The translations under genes and the position numbers were made by a program. Shown here in pieces: positions 43,816 through 53,522 of a stretch of 64,000 nucleotides of DNA. The notes beneath the pieces are model-generated. The model was not told where the DNA came from. It made no database searches and saw only the letters and a program-made list of their open reading frames with translations. The DNA lies in assembly GCA_049601915.1 (NCBI GenBank), contig JBMYRB010000003.1, positions 473,904 through 537,903 of the forward strand. The letters run 5' to 3'. Source of the stretch: UBA8079 sp049601915 (GTDB lineage Bacteria > Pseudomonadota > Alphaproteobacteria > UBA6615). The number at the start of each line of letters is the position of its first letter. Position 1 is the stretch's first letter.

Positions 43816-45111
43816 TTAGTCCAATGATTCGATTCTGATCATTGTCGGCTCTTCGACAACGGAATCCAATGCCTCAATGCGCACGAGGGTGCGCCGCATG
43901 GCCGCCTCCTCGCATTCGTGGGTGGTCAAAACGACCGGCACCGCCTCGGTCTGGGAACGCCCGCGCTGGAGCATCGATCCGATCGATACCCCTTCATCAC
44001 GGAACACCGCCGTCACAGCGGCAATCACGCCAGGCTCATCGGAAACCATCAGGCGGATGTAATAGGCACCGCGATGGCGTTCGATCTGGGCGGCTTCCGC
44101 ATCCGTCAAGGTTGCGGCCGTCACGCCGAACGTCGGCACCGCGAAACCGCGCGCCACATCGATGACATCGGCCACCACGGCTGACGCGGTTGGCCCCGCA
44201 CCCGCGCCGCGGCCCTGATAGAGAGTGTCGTCGACGAAATCGCCATGGGCCACAACTGCGTTGTAGGCCCCCTCGACATGGGCGATCGGCGCGTCCTTGC
44301 TGACCATGCAGGGATAGACACGCTGCTCGAGCCCGTGCCCGGTCATGCGTGCGCTGCCCAGCAGCTTGATCCGGTAGCCGAATTCTTCGGCATAATCGAT
44401 ATCCTCGAGCGCGACCTTACGGATGCCCTCGGTATACACACCAGCGAAATTAACCTTGGTGCCGAAGGCCAGGCTGGCAAGCAGTGCCAGCTTGTGTGCC
44501 GCGTCGATCCCGTCCACGTCCACGCTCGGCTCGGCTTCGGCGTAGCCGAGCTTCTGCGCGGCGGCCAGCACCGTCTCGTAAGACAGGCGTTCTTCGCGCA
44601 TCTCGGTCAGGATGTAATTGCAGGTGCCGTTGAGGATGCCGTAGACCCGGGTCACCGCGTTACCCGCGAGCCCCTCGCGCAACGCCTTGACGATCGGGAT
44701 GCCCCCGGCGATCGCCGCTTCATAATTGAGAGACACGCCGGCCGATTCTGCCGCCGCCGCCAGCGCGCCGCCATGCACCGCCACCAAGGCCTTGTTCGCC
44801 GTCACGACATGACGCTCCGCGGCGATCGCCGCCTCGCAAACGGCCTTGGCCGGCCCGTCCTCGCCACCGATCAGCTCAAGGACCATGTCCACGTCCGCGT
44901 CGCGGGCCATCGCGACTGGGTCGTCATACCAGTCATAGACGTCGAGGCTGACCCCGCGATCCTTGGTCCGGCTCTTCGCGGATACCGCAACGATTTCGAC
45001 CGGCCGTCCGCCACGTTGGGCGATCAGGTCGCGGTGCTCGGTTAGGACCTGGACGGTCCCCGCACCGACCGTCCCCAGACCCGCAATCGCGATACGCAGT
45101 GAATTTGACAT
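43816..45111 (-). CDS. hom: Homoserine dehydrogenase
   Basis: NAD(P)-dependent step from aspartate semialdehyde to homoserine. 431 residues: Rossmann start LRIAIAGLGTVGAG, ELIGGEDGPAKAV, the catalytic-domain motif NGTCNYILTEM with Lys (TANKALVAVHG) and VDGIDAAHKLALL, then a C-terminal ACT domain (RLMVSDEPGVIAAVTAVFRD) for feedback by threonine. 26 bases after the AlaC-type gene, same strand. Confidence 0.96.
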   Translation of the reverse strand: MSNSLRIAIAGLGTVGAGTVQVLTEHRDLIAQRGGRPVEIVAVSAKSRTKDRGVSLDVYDWYDDPVAMARDADVDMVLELIGGEDGPAKAVCEAAIAAERHVVTANKALVAVHGGALAAAAESAGVSLNYEAAIAGGIPIVKALREGLAGNAVTRVYGILNGTCNYILTEMREERLSYETVLAAAQKLGYAEAEPSVDVDGIDAAHKLALLASLAFGTKVNFAGVYTEGIRKVALEDIDYAEEFGYRIKLLGSARMTGHGLEQRVYPCMVSKDAPIAHVEGAYNAVVAHGDFVDDTLYQGRGAGAGPTASAVVADVIDVARGFAVPTFGVTAATLTDAEAAQIERHRGAYYIRLMVSDEPGVIAAVTAVFRDEGVSIGSMLQRGRSQTEAVPVVLTTHECEEAAMRRTLVRIEALDSVVEEPTMIRIESLD

Positions 45112-45137
45112 GATTGACCTCAGTTGCTTCGCGGCGG

Positions 45138-46370
45138 CTACTTGGCGGCGACGGACATTTGCGCGGCATCACCCGCCTCGGCAAGCGCCTTGTCGGGATC
45201 GGCGAAGAGCTGACGAATACTACGGGTGGCCTGGCGTATCCGCTGTGTGTTCTCGACCAGCGCAATCCGGACATGGCTGTCGCCATACTCACCGAAGCCG
45301 AGCCCCGGCGAGACCGCGACATGGGCATGTTTTAACAGCAACTTCGAAAAGGCGATGCTGCCGAGCGACGTGAAGGGTTCGGGGATCGGCGCCCAGATAT
45401 ACATGCTGGCACTCGGGGTCGGCACGTCCCACCCGGCGCGCGTCAGCCCCTCGACCAAAACATCACGGCGTTCGCGATAGATGGCACGGGTTTCCTCGAC
45501 ACAATCCTGGGGGCCGTTCAAGGCCGTGGTCGCCGCCACCTGGATCGGCGTGAACGCGCCGTAATCGAGATAGCTTTTGACCCGTGCCAGCGCGGCGATG
45601 AGTTCCGGGTTGCCGGCGGCAAAGCCGATCCGCCAGCCCGGCATCGAGTAGGTCTTGCTGAGTGACGTAAATTCGACTGCCACCTCCTTAGCGCCGGGCA
45701 CCTGCAGGATCGACGGCGGCGGATTATCGTCGAAGTAGATCTCGGCATAGGCCAGATCCGACAGCACGATGATTTCATGGGTACGGCAGAAGTCGACGAC
45801 CCGCGCGTAGAAATCCAGATCCGCCGTCACCGATGTCGGATTGGCCGGGTAACACAGGACAAGCGCGACGGGCTTGGGTTGCGAATGCAGCACCGCGCGT
45901 TCCAGCGCGACCAGAAACTCGTCATCCGGCGTTACCGGCAGGTAGCGCACGGTGCCGTCGGCGATGATGAACCCGAATTGATGGATCGGATAGGACGGGT
46001 TCGGCACCAGCATGACGTCGCCCGGGCCGCTGATGGCCTGCGCCAGGTTGGCGAGGCCTTCCTTGGAGCCGATGGTGACGATGGCCTCGCGCTCGGCGTC
46101 GATATCGACACCGAAACGGCGCGCGTAATAGCCCGAAAGCGCCTTGCGCAACCCCGGGATACCCCGTGAATTGGAGTAACGGTGGGTGCGCGGATCCTGC
46201 ACCGCCTCCACCAGTTTCTCGACGATATGCGGCGGAGTCGGTAAATCGGGGTTGCCCATTCCGAAATCGATAATGTCGGCACCAGCCGCACGAGCAGCCG
46301 CCTTCATCGCATTCACTTCGGCAAATACGTAGGGCGGCAGCCGCTTGATGCGGTGGAATTCCGTTTGCAT
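45138..46370 (-). CDS. alaC: Class I PLP aminotransferase, AlaC-like
   Basis: A 410-residue transaminase (glutamate-pyruvate type) with RIKRLPPYVFAEVNAMKA, IIDFGMGNPDLPTPPHI, PNPSYPIHQFGF, PLP Lys K239 (SLSKTYSMPGWR) and SPGLGFGEYGDSHVR, closely matching E. coli AlaC along its whole length. First gene of the alaC-hom-glpX-recJ block; its own promoter should lie in 46371-46483. Confidence 0.92.
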   Translation of the reverse strand: MQTEFHRIKRLPPYVFAEVNAMKAAARAAGADIIDFGMGNPDLPTPPHIVEKLVEAVQDPRTHRYSNSRGIPGLRKALSGYYARRFGVDIDAEREAIVTIGSKEGLANLAQAISGPGDVMLVPNPSYPIHQFGFIIADGTVRYLPVTPDDEFLVALERAVLHSQPKPVALVLCYPANPTSVTADLDFYARVVDFCRTHEIIVLSDLAYAEIYFDDNPPPSILQVPGAKEVAVEFTSLSKTYSMPGWRIGFAAGNPELIAALARVKSYLDYGAFTPIQVAATTALNGPQDCVEETRAIYRERRDVLVEGLTRAGWDVPTPSASMYIWAPIPEPFTSLGSIAFSKLLLKHAHVAVSPGLGFGEYGDSHVRIALVENTQRIRQATRSIRQLFADPDKALAEAGDAAQMSVAAK

Positions 46371-46483
46371 GGGTCCAGTCCGGGTTCGGGTTTCGGATCA
46401 ACAAATATCTACGCCGCCAAAGGCAACGCCGCGCGTTCTTTTACAGTTCTCGGGGCGGGCGTGCGAGGCCCTTTTCAACCGAA

Positions 46484-47506
46484 TTAGCGGGTGAAGTAAA
46501 TCTCGGTACGGCGATTACCGGCTTCACCGTTCAGCATGGATTCCGAATAGATCGGCTGATCATCCGAAACGGCCTCAACTGTCACCCGGTTCGACGGCAC
46601 ACCGGACTGGATGAGCGCCTGAGCTACGGCGTTGGCACGCTTGAAGGAAATCTGGAAATTCACCAGCTCGTGGCGATCCTTCGACAACTGCTGTGTGCGG
46701 CTGCTGGCATGGCCGACGATCAGCACATTCGAGCCGTCGATGCGCTGCGCCGATGCAACCGTTGAAAGAAGCTGCCGATCGCGGGCACTGAGGTTGGCCG
46801 AACTGCGGTTAAACTGGATTGTCGCAACCTGGGTCTCCCGGCCAACACGCGCCGATGCCAGCACATATCCGCCACCACCGATAGCGCTGGTATCCACGAT
46901 GACCGAGGGGCTATTAGCCGCTGCCAACCGAGGGGCCGGCGCTGCGGGCGCAGCCGGACGAGGCTGAATGACCGGTTGCACCGCGGGTGCCGGCGGGATT
47001 GGCGACCGCACGACTGGGGCCGGCGGCACGGCCGGTACGGTGCCTTGCGGAGCTGGAATAACCGGCGGCTGCGGCGGCGGGCTGGCCGTCGGGGTCGTCG
47101 GAGCGGGTGCTACAACGACGGCACCAAGTGCCGGTGTGGCCGGGCGCGAAGCGCTCCGGGTCGCGGCCGGTGCGCGGGTCGGTCCCTGAAGGCGGATCGC
47201 CTCGTCGGTGTAGCGCGCATTCACGCGATCGGAGATCAGGCCCTCGACCACACGCTCACGGTTGGTCGGCACCGGTATCTCGGGGCGGCTGGGGACAGTC
47301 GTCAGCGACGGGGTATCGGTATTCTCGGCCGCCGCACGGTCAGAGTCACTTCGGGCGCGCACGCCCCCATCGGACGCGGTCTGGGTCGCTGGCTCATCGT
47401 CGTCAAAAATGCTCGTCACATCGTCTAAGAAGGAACAACTTGCCAGCGCAAATACGAAAACGAGCGGCAGCGCCTGACGCGCATACTTACATGGTCCGGA
47501 CTTCAT
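46484..47506 (-). CDS. OmpA-family outer-membrane lipoprotein
   Basis: A 340-residue lipoprotein. ATG 47506 (AGGGG upstream) gives a signal ending LVFVFALAS-C, a good lipobox. A Pro/Ala-rich linker with many PxP repeats follows (about 120-205). The C-terminal OmpA domain (about 240-340) has VATIQFNRSSANLSARDRQL, LIVGHASSRTQQLSKDRHEL and NRRTEIYF; this binds peptidoglycan. An open frame upstream of 47506 is rejected as it lacks homology. Divergent from phaC. Confidence 0.9.
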   Translation of the reverse strand: MKSGPCKYARQALPLVFVFALASCSFLDDVTSIFDDDEPATQTASDGGVRARSDSDRAAAENTDTPSLTTVPSRPEIPVPTNRERVVEGLISDRVNARYTDEAIRLQGPTRAPAATRSASRPATPALGAVVVAPAPTTPTASPPPQPPVIPAPQGTVPAVPPAPVVRSPIPPAPAVQPVIQPRPAAPAAPAPRLAAANSPSVIVDTSAIGGGGYVLASARVGRETQVATIQFNRSSANLSARDRQLLSTVASAQRIDGSNVLIVGHASSRTQQLSKDRHELVNFQISFKRANAVAQALIQSGVPSNRVTVEAVSDDQPIYSESMLNGEAGNRRTEIYFTR

Positions 47507-47583
47507 CTGCTTGCACCCCTTATGGCACTCATCCGCGGCTTTGCACGAATAGCGCGCGCCGCGACTACTCGCTTGATATTTTG

Positions 47584-47592
47584 TGCAGTGCA
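47584..47592 (+). promoter_or_regulatory. TGCAGTGCA palindrome upstream of phaC, candidate PhaR site
   Basis: TGCAGTGCA and a further CTGCAC at 47611-47616 lie 130-140 bases before the phaC start. PhaR, the PHB-sensing repressor of alphaproteobacteria, binds paired TGCA/CTGC motifs, so this is a plausible operator. Based on motif resemblance only. Confidence 0.35.
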
Positions 47593-47723
47593 ACATATTT
47601 TCGGGTTTGACTGCACAAAACACGATCGAACGAGAATCGTTTACCCCGTTCAACGGCGTTGGATCAAGCGTCTCGCAACGACCGTGAGTCGCAAAAAACA
47701 TTGAAGTTATAGAGGATTGGCGG

Positions 47724-49538
47724 ATGGCTGATCAACAAAATGCGGACAATGCCGACAATCAGGCGTCGGACCCCGATGCCCTTGCCGCCTCGATGGCGAG
47801 CATCGCCGAGCGCAGCCAAACGCTCGTGAAGGCGTTCCTTTCGCACCAATCCGGCAGCATGGGAATGGCAGATCCGCTGAATGTCGGGTCGGCATTTATC
47901 GAACTTACCCAGCGCATGATGGCCAATCCCGCGCAGCTCATGCAGGCCCAGTTCCAACTTTGGCAGGACTATATGAGCCTGTGGCAGACCACGGCCCAGA
48001 AGATGATGGGCGCCGAGGTCGACCCCATGCACACCCCGGAACGCGAAGACCGCCGTTTCCGCGATTCCGAATGGGACGAAAGCGTCGTCTTTGACTACAT
48101 CAAGCAATCCTACCTACTGTCGTCGCGCTGGCTGACCAACACCGTGCGCGAGGTCGATGGCCTCGACGACAAGACCGCCAAGAAGGTGGACTTCTATACC
48201 CGCCAGTTCGTCGACGCGCTGGCACCGACCAATTTCCTGATGACCAACCCTGAAGTTATCCGGGCAACTATCGAATCCGGCGGGGAAAACCTGCTCAAGG
48301 GTCTGGAAAACCTGCTCGAGGACATGGAGCGCGGCGACGGCCAGCTGAAAATCCGCCAGACCGATGAGACCGCCTTCACGATGGGTGAGAACATCGCGGT
48401 CACGCCGGGCAAGGTGGTCTATCAGAACGACCTGATGCAGCTGATCCAGTTCGAACCGACCACCAAGAAGGTCGACCGGCGCCCATTGCTGATCATCCCG
48501 CCCTGGATCAACAAATATTACATCCTCGATCTGCAACCGAAGAACTCGTTCATCAGCTGGTGCGTGCATCAGGGGCTGACGGTGTTCGTCGTCTCCTGGA
48601 TCAACCCCGACAGCAAGCTGGCGGAGAAATCCTTCGAGGATTACATGCTCGAAGGCCCAATGGCCTCACTCGACGCGATCGAGTCGGCGACAGGCGAGAA
48701 AGAAACGAACGTCATTGGTTATTGCCTGGGCGGCACCCTGACCGCCAGCACGCTGGCCTATATGGCCGAGAAGAAGGACAAGCGTTTCACGACGGCCACC
48801 TTTTTCAGCGCGCTGACCGATTTCACCGAGCCGGGCGAGCTGGGCGTGTTCATCGACGAGGAACAGCTCGATTCCCTCGAGGACCGGATGGAAGACGAAG
48901 GCGGCGTGCTCGAAGGTTCGTCCATGGCGACCACCTTCAACATGCTGCGTGCGAACGACCTGATCTGGTCCTTCGTCGTGCACAACTACCTGCTCGGCAA
49001 GGAACCCTTCCCCTTCGATCTGCTCTACTGGAACTCGGACTCGACGCGCATGCCCGCCGAGATGCACAGCTTCTACCTGCGCAAGATGTACCAGGAGAAC
49101 AAGCTGATCGAGCCGGGCGGCATCGAGCTCGACGGCGTGCCTATCGATTTGTCGAAGGTGGATCTGCCGGTGTTCATGCTGTCGACCAAGGAAGACCATA
49201 TAGCACCCTGGAAATCGACCTATGCCGCCACCCAGATCTACAAGGGCCCGGTGCAGTTCTGCCTCGCGGGCTCGGGCCATATCGCCGGCGTGGTCAACCC
49301 GCCGACCGTCGAGAAATACGGCTACTGGACGGCCGCCAAGAACCCGGCCAACCCGGATGAATGGTTCGAGAGTGCGAAGGAAAATCCGGGCTCATGGTGG
49401 CCCGAATGGCGCAAATGGCTGGCGAAGAATGCCGGCGGCCAGGTCGACGCCCGCACGCCGGGCGACGGCAAGCTCAAAGTGATCGAGGCCGCGCCGGGGA
49501 GTTATGCCTCTCTGCGGCTGAATGCGGAGGAAAAGTAG
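47724..49538 (+). CDS. phaC: Class I poly(3-hydroxyalkanoate) synthase
   Basis: Polymerises hydroxyacyl-CoA into storage polyester. 604 residues; the lipase-like box is GYCLGG with nucleophile C334, the catalytic Asp is in TKEDHIAPW and His in GSGHIAGVVNPP; WNSDSTRMPAEMHSFYLR and PPWINKYYILDL are class-typical. RBS GAGGATTGG precedes. Divergent from the OmpA lipoprotein gene; no phaA/B nearby. Confidence 0.97.
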   Translation: MADQQNADNADNQASDPDALAASMASIAERSQTLVKAFLSHQSGSMGMADPLNVGSAFIELTQRMMANPAQLMQAQFQLWQDYMSLWQTTAQKMMGAEVDPMHTPEREDRRFRDSEWDESVVFDYIKQSYLLSSRWLTNTVREVDGLDDKTAKKVDFYTRQFVDALAPTNFLMTNPEVIRATIESGGENLLKGLENLLEDMERGDGQLKIRQTDETAFTMGENIAVTPGKVVYQNDLMQLIQFEPTTKKVDRRPLLIIPPWINKYYILDLQPKNSFISWCVHQGLTVFVVSWINPDSKLAEKSFEDYMLEGPMASLDAIESATGEKETNVIGYCLGGTLTASTLAYMAEKKDKRFTTATFFSALTDFTEPGELGVFIDEEQLDSLEDRMEDEGGVLEGSSMATTFNMLRANDLIWSFVVHNYLLGKEPFPFDLLYWNSDSTRMPAEMHSFYLRKMYQENKLIEPGGIELDGVPIDLSKVDLPVFMLSTKEDHIAPWKSTYAATQIYKGPVQFCLAGSGHIAGVVNPPTVEKYGYWTAAKNPANPDEWFESAKENPGSWWPEWRKWLAKNAGGQVDARTPGDGKLKVIEAAPGSYASLRLNAEEK

Positions 49539-49562
49539 CGTCTCCGCCGACCGATCCACCGA

Positions 49563-49665
49563 AAAGAGACGCCCGGATCAAGTCCGGGCATGACGGGGAT
49601 GCATTTTTTGATTACCCAACCACCTTGGTCATACGCGGACTTGATCCGCGCATCTCGTCACCACG
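49563..49665. repeat. Palindromic intergenic repeat pair (REP-like)
   Basis: Two 24-base units in inverted orientation, 49571-49594 (gcccggatcaagtccgggca..) and 49629-49653, both short hairpins with GGATCAAGTCCG-type cores, pair with each other with only a few mismatches. They fill the gap between phaC and the carbonic-anhydrase gene. The same kind of pair occurs at 60359-60435. This is a dispersed genome repeat rather than a single terminator. Confidence 0.75.
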
Positions 49666-49670
49666 GTGGA

Positions 49671-50225
49671 TTACTTGACGCCGTTGCCCGACTTGATGTG
49701 GTTCTGGGCCAGTTGGCAGTAGGTGGCGACGCTCTCCGGCCAATAGTCGAGCTCCGCTTGGCGGAGTTCGCGCAGCGGCTTGGCCGGAATGCCCGCCCAC
49801 AGCTCACCCGCCTTCACGACCTTGCCCGGTGACACGACCGCGCCGGCCGCAACCATCGCGCCGGTTTCCACCACCGCGCCATCGAGCACGACTGAGCGCA
49901 TTCCGATGAAGCATCGCGACTGCAGGGTGCAGGCATGGATGAGTGCGGAATGACCGATGGTGATCTCGTCACCGATGATCGTCGGCATGTGGTCCGAGCC
50001 ATCTTCGCGCGGGCCGTTCAGGTGAATCACCGTCCCGTCTTGCACATTCACCCGCTCGCCGATCCGGATGTGGCTCCCGGCATCGCCGCGGATGACGCAA
50101 GAATACCAGACGCTCGAACCTGCACCGATATGCACGTCGCCGATGACGGCGGCGTTGTCGGCGATGAACACGTCATCGGCGATGGTCGGCGTGACGCCAA
50201 GATAGGGTTTGACGGGGTTGGTCAT
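49671..50225 (-). CDS. Gamma-class carbonic anhydrase family protein
   Basis: A 184-residue left-handed beta-helix protein of hexapeptide repeats (FIADNAAVIGDVHIGAGSSV). The metal His residues H68 (VIHLNG), H92 and H97 (GHSALIHACTL) are conserved. Many members show weak or no hydratase activity, so the exact function is uncertain. Starts 11 bases after the argC stop, on the same strand, likely co-transcribed. Confidence 0.93.
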   Translation of the reverse strand: MTNPVKPYLGVTPTIADDVFIADNAAVIGDVHIGAGSSVWYSCVIRGDAGSHIRIGERVNVQDGTVIHLNGPREDGSDHMPTIIGDEITIGHSALIHACTLQSRCFIGMRSVVLDGAVVETGAMVAAGAVVSPGKVVKAGELWAGIPAKPLRELRQAELDYWPESVATYCQLAQNHIKSGNGVK

Positions 50226-50236
50226 GGTTCTGTTCC

Positions 50237-51175
50237 TTAAAGTCCTTCGGCCTCATCTGCGCCGATCAGCAGGTTGAGTGTCTGGACGGCCTGCCCGGAC
50301 GCCCCTTTTCCCAAATTATCGATCACGCCTGCAACCACCGCCTGTCCGGTCTGGTCGTTGTGGAACACATGGAGGCGTAGTTCGTTGGTGCCATTCAGTT
50401 CTTCCGGATCGAGCGTGGCTACGCCTTCTTCCAGCCTGGCCACGGTGACGAAGCGCTCGCCCGCATAATGGTCCACCAGTGCCGCGTGCAGATCTTCCGC
50501 GCTCGGCGTACCCGGCAGATGCCAGAGCGCGAGCGGCACCTGCACCAGCATGCCCTTGTAGTAGTTCGCAACCGTCGGCACGAAGATCGGTGCGTGCGCG
50601 AGCCCGCCCCAACGGGTGATCTCGGGAATATGCTTGTGCTGGAGGCCCAACGCGTAGGCATAGAGCGACACCTCGGTGTGATTCTCCGCCTCCGGATCCT
50701 CGAAGGCTGCGATGAGGGACTTGCCGCCGCCTGAATAGCCCGACACGGCGTTGATGGTCACCGGATAGTCCGCCGGAACCAGGCCACCCGCGACCAGCGG
50801 GTGCAGCATCGCCACGGCGGTCAGCGCGTAACAACCCGGGTTGCTGATGCGGGCCGAGGCTCGCATCACGTCGCGATGTTCCTTGTCATACTCGGGGAAG
50901 CCATAAGCCCAGCCATCGACGGCCCGGTGCGCGGTCGACGCGTCGATCACCACCGTATCGCCATCGATCAGCGAGACAGACTCCCGCGCCGCATCGTCGG
51001 GTAGGCACAGGATCGCCACGTCGGCGTCATTCAATGCCTGTTTACGCGCAACCGCATCCTTGCGCGCGTCCTCGCCCAGGTGAATGAGCGAAATGTCGCC
51101 GCGCAGCGAGAGCCGCTCGTTGATCTGCAGGCCGGTGGTCCCGACCTCACCATCGATGAAGACTTGTGTTGCCAT
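50237..51175 (-). CDS. argC: N-acetyl-gamma-glutamyl-phosphate reductase (type 2)
   Basis: Arginine biosynthesis: NADPH-dependent reduction of N-acetylglutamyl phosphate. 312 residues is the short form. FIDGEVGTTGLQINERL opens, nucleophile C115 is in ARISNPGCYALTAV, and YSGGGKSLIAAFED and GLQHKHIPEIT follow. ATG 51175 (MATQVFIDGE) is favoured; an upstream in-frame extension runs into low-homology sequence. Confidence 0.96.
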   Translation of the reverse strand: MATQVFIDGEVGTTGLQINERLSLRGDISLIHLGEDARKDAVARKQALNDADVAILCLPDDAARESVSLIDGDTVVIDASTAHRAVDGWAYGFPEYDKEHRDVMRASARISNPGCYALTAVAMLHPLVAGGLVPADYPVTINAVSGYSGGGKSLIAAFEDPEAENHTEVSLYAYALGLQHKHIPEITRWGGLAHAPIFVPTVANYYKGMLVQVPLALWHLPGTPSAEDLHAALVDHYAGERFVTVARLEEGVATLDPEELNGTNELRLHVFHNDQTGQAVVAGVIDNLGKGASGQAVQTLNLLIGADEAEGL

Positions 51176-51393
51176 AGTGCACAGGATGTACCGCCTCCCG
51201 GCACAAACGAAAAGGGGTGTTGCGCTTCCGCGCCCGGAATTCATCTCTGTTTTCAGAGCGCGCCTTGAGAGTCCCTCCCGGGTTGCGTAAGCTGCTGTTT
51301 GTTCCAAACAATTTTCGAAGATCGGCGAAAGCTGCGGTGTGTGGCTTTCGAATAGCTGATTTTTGTAATGCGATAACCGGGAGAGAGTGAACC

Positions 51394-52386
51394 ATGAACG
51401 GATTGATTACAGGAGCATTGAAAGCATCGACCATCGCGGCCGTGATGTCCTTTGCTGTCAGCGCAGGCGGATCCGATGCCCATGCGGATTGCGGCGAGGT
51501 CTCGATTACCGAGATGAACTGGGCCTCCGCCTCGGTCGTCACGAATGTCGCAAAATTCGTCATGGAACAGGGCTATGGCTGCAAGGTGACGGTTGTACCG
51601 TCCGACACGGTCCCTGCCGCGACGTCACTGGCGGAGAATGGAGAGCCCGACATCGCGACCGAAATGTGGATTAATTCCGCCCCGGTCTATCAGAAGCTGG
51701 AAGCCGAAGGAAAAGTGAAGACCGTCTCCAATGTCCTGTCCGACGGTGGCGCAGAGCATTGGCTGATCCCGAAATATCTGGCGGACAAGCACCCGGAACT
51801 GAAGACGATCGAAGGCGTCCTCGCCAACCCCGAACTGGTCGGCGGACGCTTCCACAACTGCCCCGAAGGCTGGGGCTGCCGGATCGTGAACGACAGCCTC
51901 AAGCAGGCCTTCGACCTGGAGGGTAACGGGATCGAGGTCTTCAACCACGGTTCCGGCGAGACGCTCGCGGGTTCCATCGCATCCGCCTATTCCGACGAGA
52001 AGCCCTGGTTTGGCTACTACTGGGCACCGACAGCCCTGCTCGGCAAGTACGAGATGGTCCCCGTCGATCTGGGCCCCTACAACGACGAGGTTCACCAGTG
52101 CAACCGGAACACCGAGTGTAATCGGGTCGGCAAGTCGCCCTACCCGGCCGCGCGGGTCGTCACCGGCGTGACCACCACCTTCGCGGACCGCGAGCCCGAG
52201 GTCGTGGCGATGCTGTCGAAGCTGAGCTTCACGAACAAGCAAATGGGGTCTGTCCTCGCATGGAAGGAAGACAACAACGCCTCCTCCGAGGAAGCCGCCG
52301 TACATTTCCTGACGACCTATAAGGATGCTTGGGGCAGCTGGCTGAACGCAGATGCCAAGGCGAAGCTTGCGGGACTGCTCAAGTAG
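51394..52386 (+). CDS. Glycine betaine/proline-type ABC substrate-binding protein
   Basis: Periplasmic OpuAC/ProX-type protein of 330 residues; signal peptide cleaved after DAHA-31. The mature sequence has MNWASASVVTNVAKFVME, EPDIATEMWINSAPVYQKL, and the aromatic cage-like region GYYWAPTALLGKYEMVPV that binds quaternary ammonium groups. Preceded by GGGAGAGAGTG. First gene of a three-gene transporter; a hairpin follows at 52415. Confidence 0.93.
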   Translation: MNGLITGALKASTIAAVMSFAVSAGGSDAHADCGEVSITEMNWASASVVTNVAKFVMEQGYGCKVTVVPSDTVPAATSLAENGEPDIATEMWINSAPVYQKLEAEGKVKTVSNVLSDGGAEHWLIPKYLADKHPELKTIEGVLANPELVGGRFHNCPEGWGCRIVNDSLKQAFDLEGNGIEVFNHGSGETLAGSIASAYSDEKPWFGYYWAPTALLGKYEMVPVDLGPYNDEVHQCNRNTECNRVGKSPYPAARVVTGVTTTFADREPEVVAMLSKLSFTNKQMGSVLAWKEDNNASSEEAAVHFLTTYKDAWGSWLNADAKAKLAGLLK

Positions 52387-52414
52387 CAGCGACCGAAAAC
52401 CAACCAGTAACTGT

Positions 52415-52442
52415 GCGGCCGGAAATTCAGATTTCCGGCCGC
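52415..52442 (+). terminator. Hairpin between binding-protein and permease genes
   Basis: A perfect 12-bp stem (52415-52426 with 52431-52442) and TCAG loop, without a U-tract, lies in the 92-base gap. As at 35093 it probably reduces read-through or protects the upstream binding-protein message. The coincidence of two such operons in one window is noted in the findings. Confidence 0.65.
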
Positions 52443-52478
52443 GCTTCTACGCCCGACGGGCAAAACTGACGGAAACGA

Positions 52479-53522
52479 ATGATGGGGATATATGACCAGG
52501 TCTTCTCAACTCTCGGACTTGAGAGCTGGTGCGAGAGCGGCGAGAAATCCGACGGCGGCCCCGTCTCCATGGCCGATCTGCTGGCGCAAAATGCCGGGAC
52601 GGACGCGCCGCCCCCGTCGATCTGGGAGCTGCCCTTCCCGTCGATGGACCAGCTCCACGAGTCCTGTGCCGCCTTTCCCCAGTCACGCGCGCTGACCAAG
52701 GGCATCGAGGATGGGTTCCTCTCGATCAAGGACGGGCTGAGGCTGGTGCTCGACCCGTTGACCCAGCCGCTCAGCTGGTTCCTCGAAGGCTCGCTGTGGC
52801 TGTTCGAGACCACGCCCTGGTGGCTCATGATCCCGGTCCTCCTGGCGATCGTTATGGCCGTCAGCCGATCGCGGAAGCTCGTCGTGTTCGTTGGCGTGTG
52901 CCTGCTGACCTTCGCCTTCATCGACTACTACAGCTTCGCGGCCCAGACTCTCGCCGTGATCTTCGTGTGTGCGATCATTTGCGTGCTGTTGGGTGTACCC
53001 ATCGGGATCGCGATGGCCCGGAGCGACCGGCTGCAGCGGATGATCATCCCGATCCTCGATATGCTGCAAACCCTGCCGGCGTTCGTCTACCTGATCCCGC
53101 TAATCTTCCTGTTCTCGGTCACCGAACCGAAGCTCTACGGGATCGCGATTATTCTTTACGCGATCGTGCCGGTGATCCGGCTGACGGACCTTGGTATCCG
53201 GCTGGTCGACCGCGACGTCATCGAGGCCGCGGACGCGTTCGGCATGACCGAGCGGCAGAAACTGATCAAGGTCCAGGTCCCGCTGGCCCTGCCGAACATT
53301 ATGGCCGGGGTAAATCAGACCATCATGATGAGCCTGTCGATGGTCGTGATCGCATCGCTCGTCTCCGCGCCGGGCCTGGGCGTGCTGGTACTGCGCGGCA
53401 TCCGTAACTTGGAACTCGGCGTCGGTCTTGTCTCCGGCCTCGGGATCGTCGTTTTGGCCGTGATCCTCGACCGGACCACCAAACTCGCGCTCGCGCGCAT
53501 CAATGCGGGGCAGGATCAATGA
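52479..53522 (+). CDS. proW: Glycine betaine/proline-type ABC permease
   Basis: A 347-residue ProW-like permease: a soluble N-terminal extension of about 90 residues (ELPFPSMDQLHESCAAF), then about seven membrane helices and EAA loop DRDVIEAADAFGMTERQKLI. Overlaps the ATPase by four bases (ATGA). Role: import of compatible solutes or betaine-like nutrients. Confidence 0.93.
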   Translation: MMGIYDQVFSTLGLESWCESGEKSDGGPVSMADLLAQNAGTDAPPPSIWELPFPSMDQLHESCAAFPQSRALTKGIEDGFLSIKDGLRLVLDPLTQPLSWFLEGSLWLFETTPWWLMIPVLLAIVMAVSRSRKLVVFVGVCLLTFAFIDYYSFAAQTLAVIFVCAIICVLLGVPIGIAMARSDRLQRMIIPILDMLQTLPAFVYLIPLIFLFSVTEPKLYGIAIILYAIVPVIRLTDLGIRLVDRDVIEAADAFGMTERQKLIKVQVPLALPNIMAGVNQTIMMSLSMVVIASLVSAPGLGVLVLRGIRNLELGVGLVSGLGIVVLAVILDRTTKLALARINAGQDQ

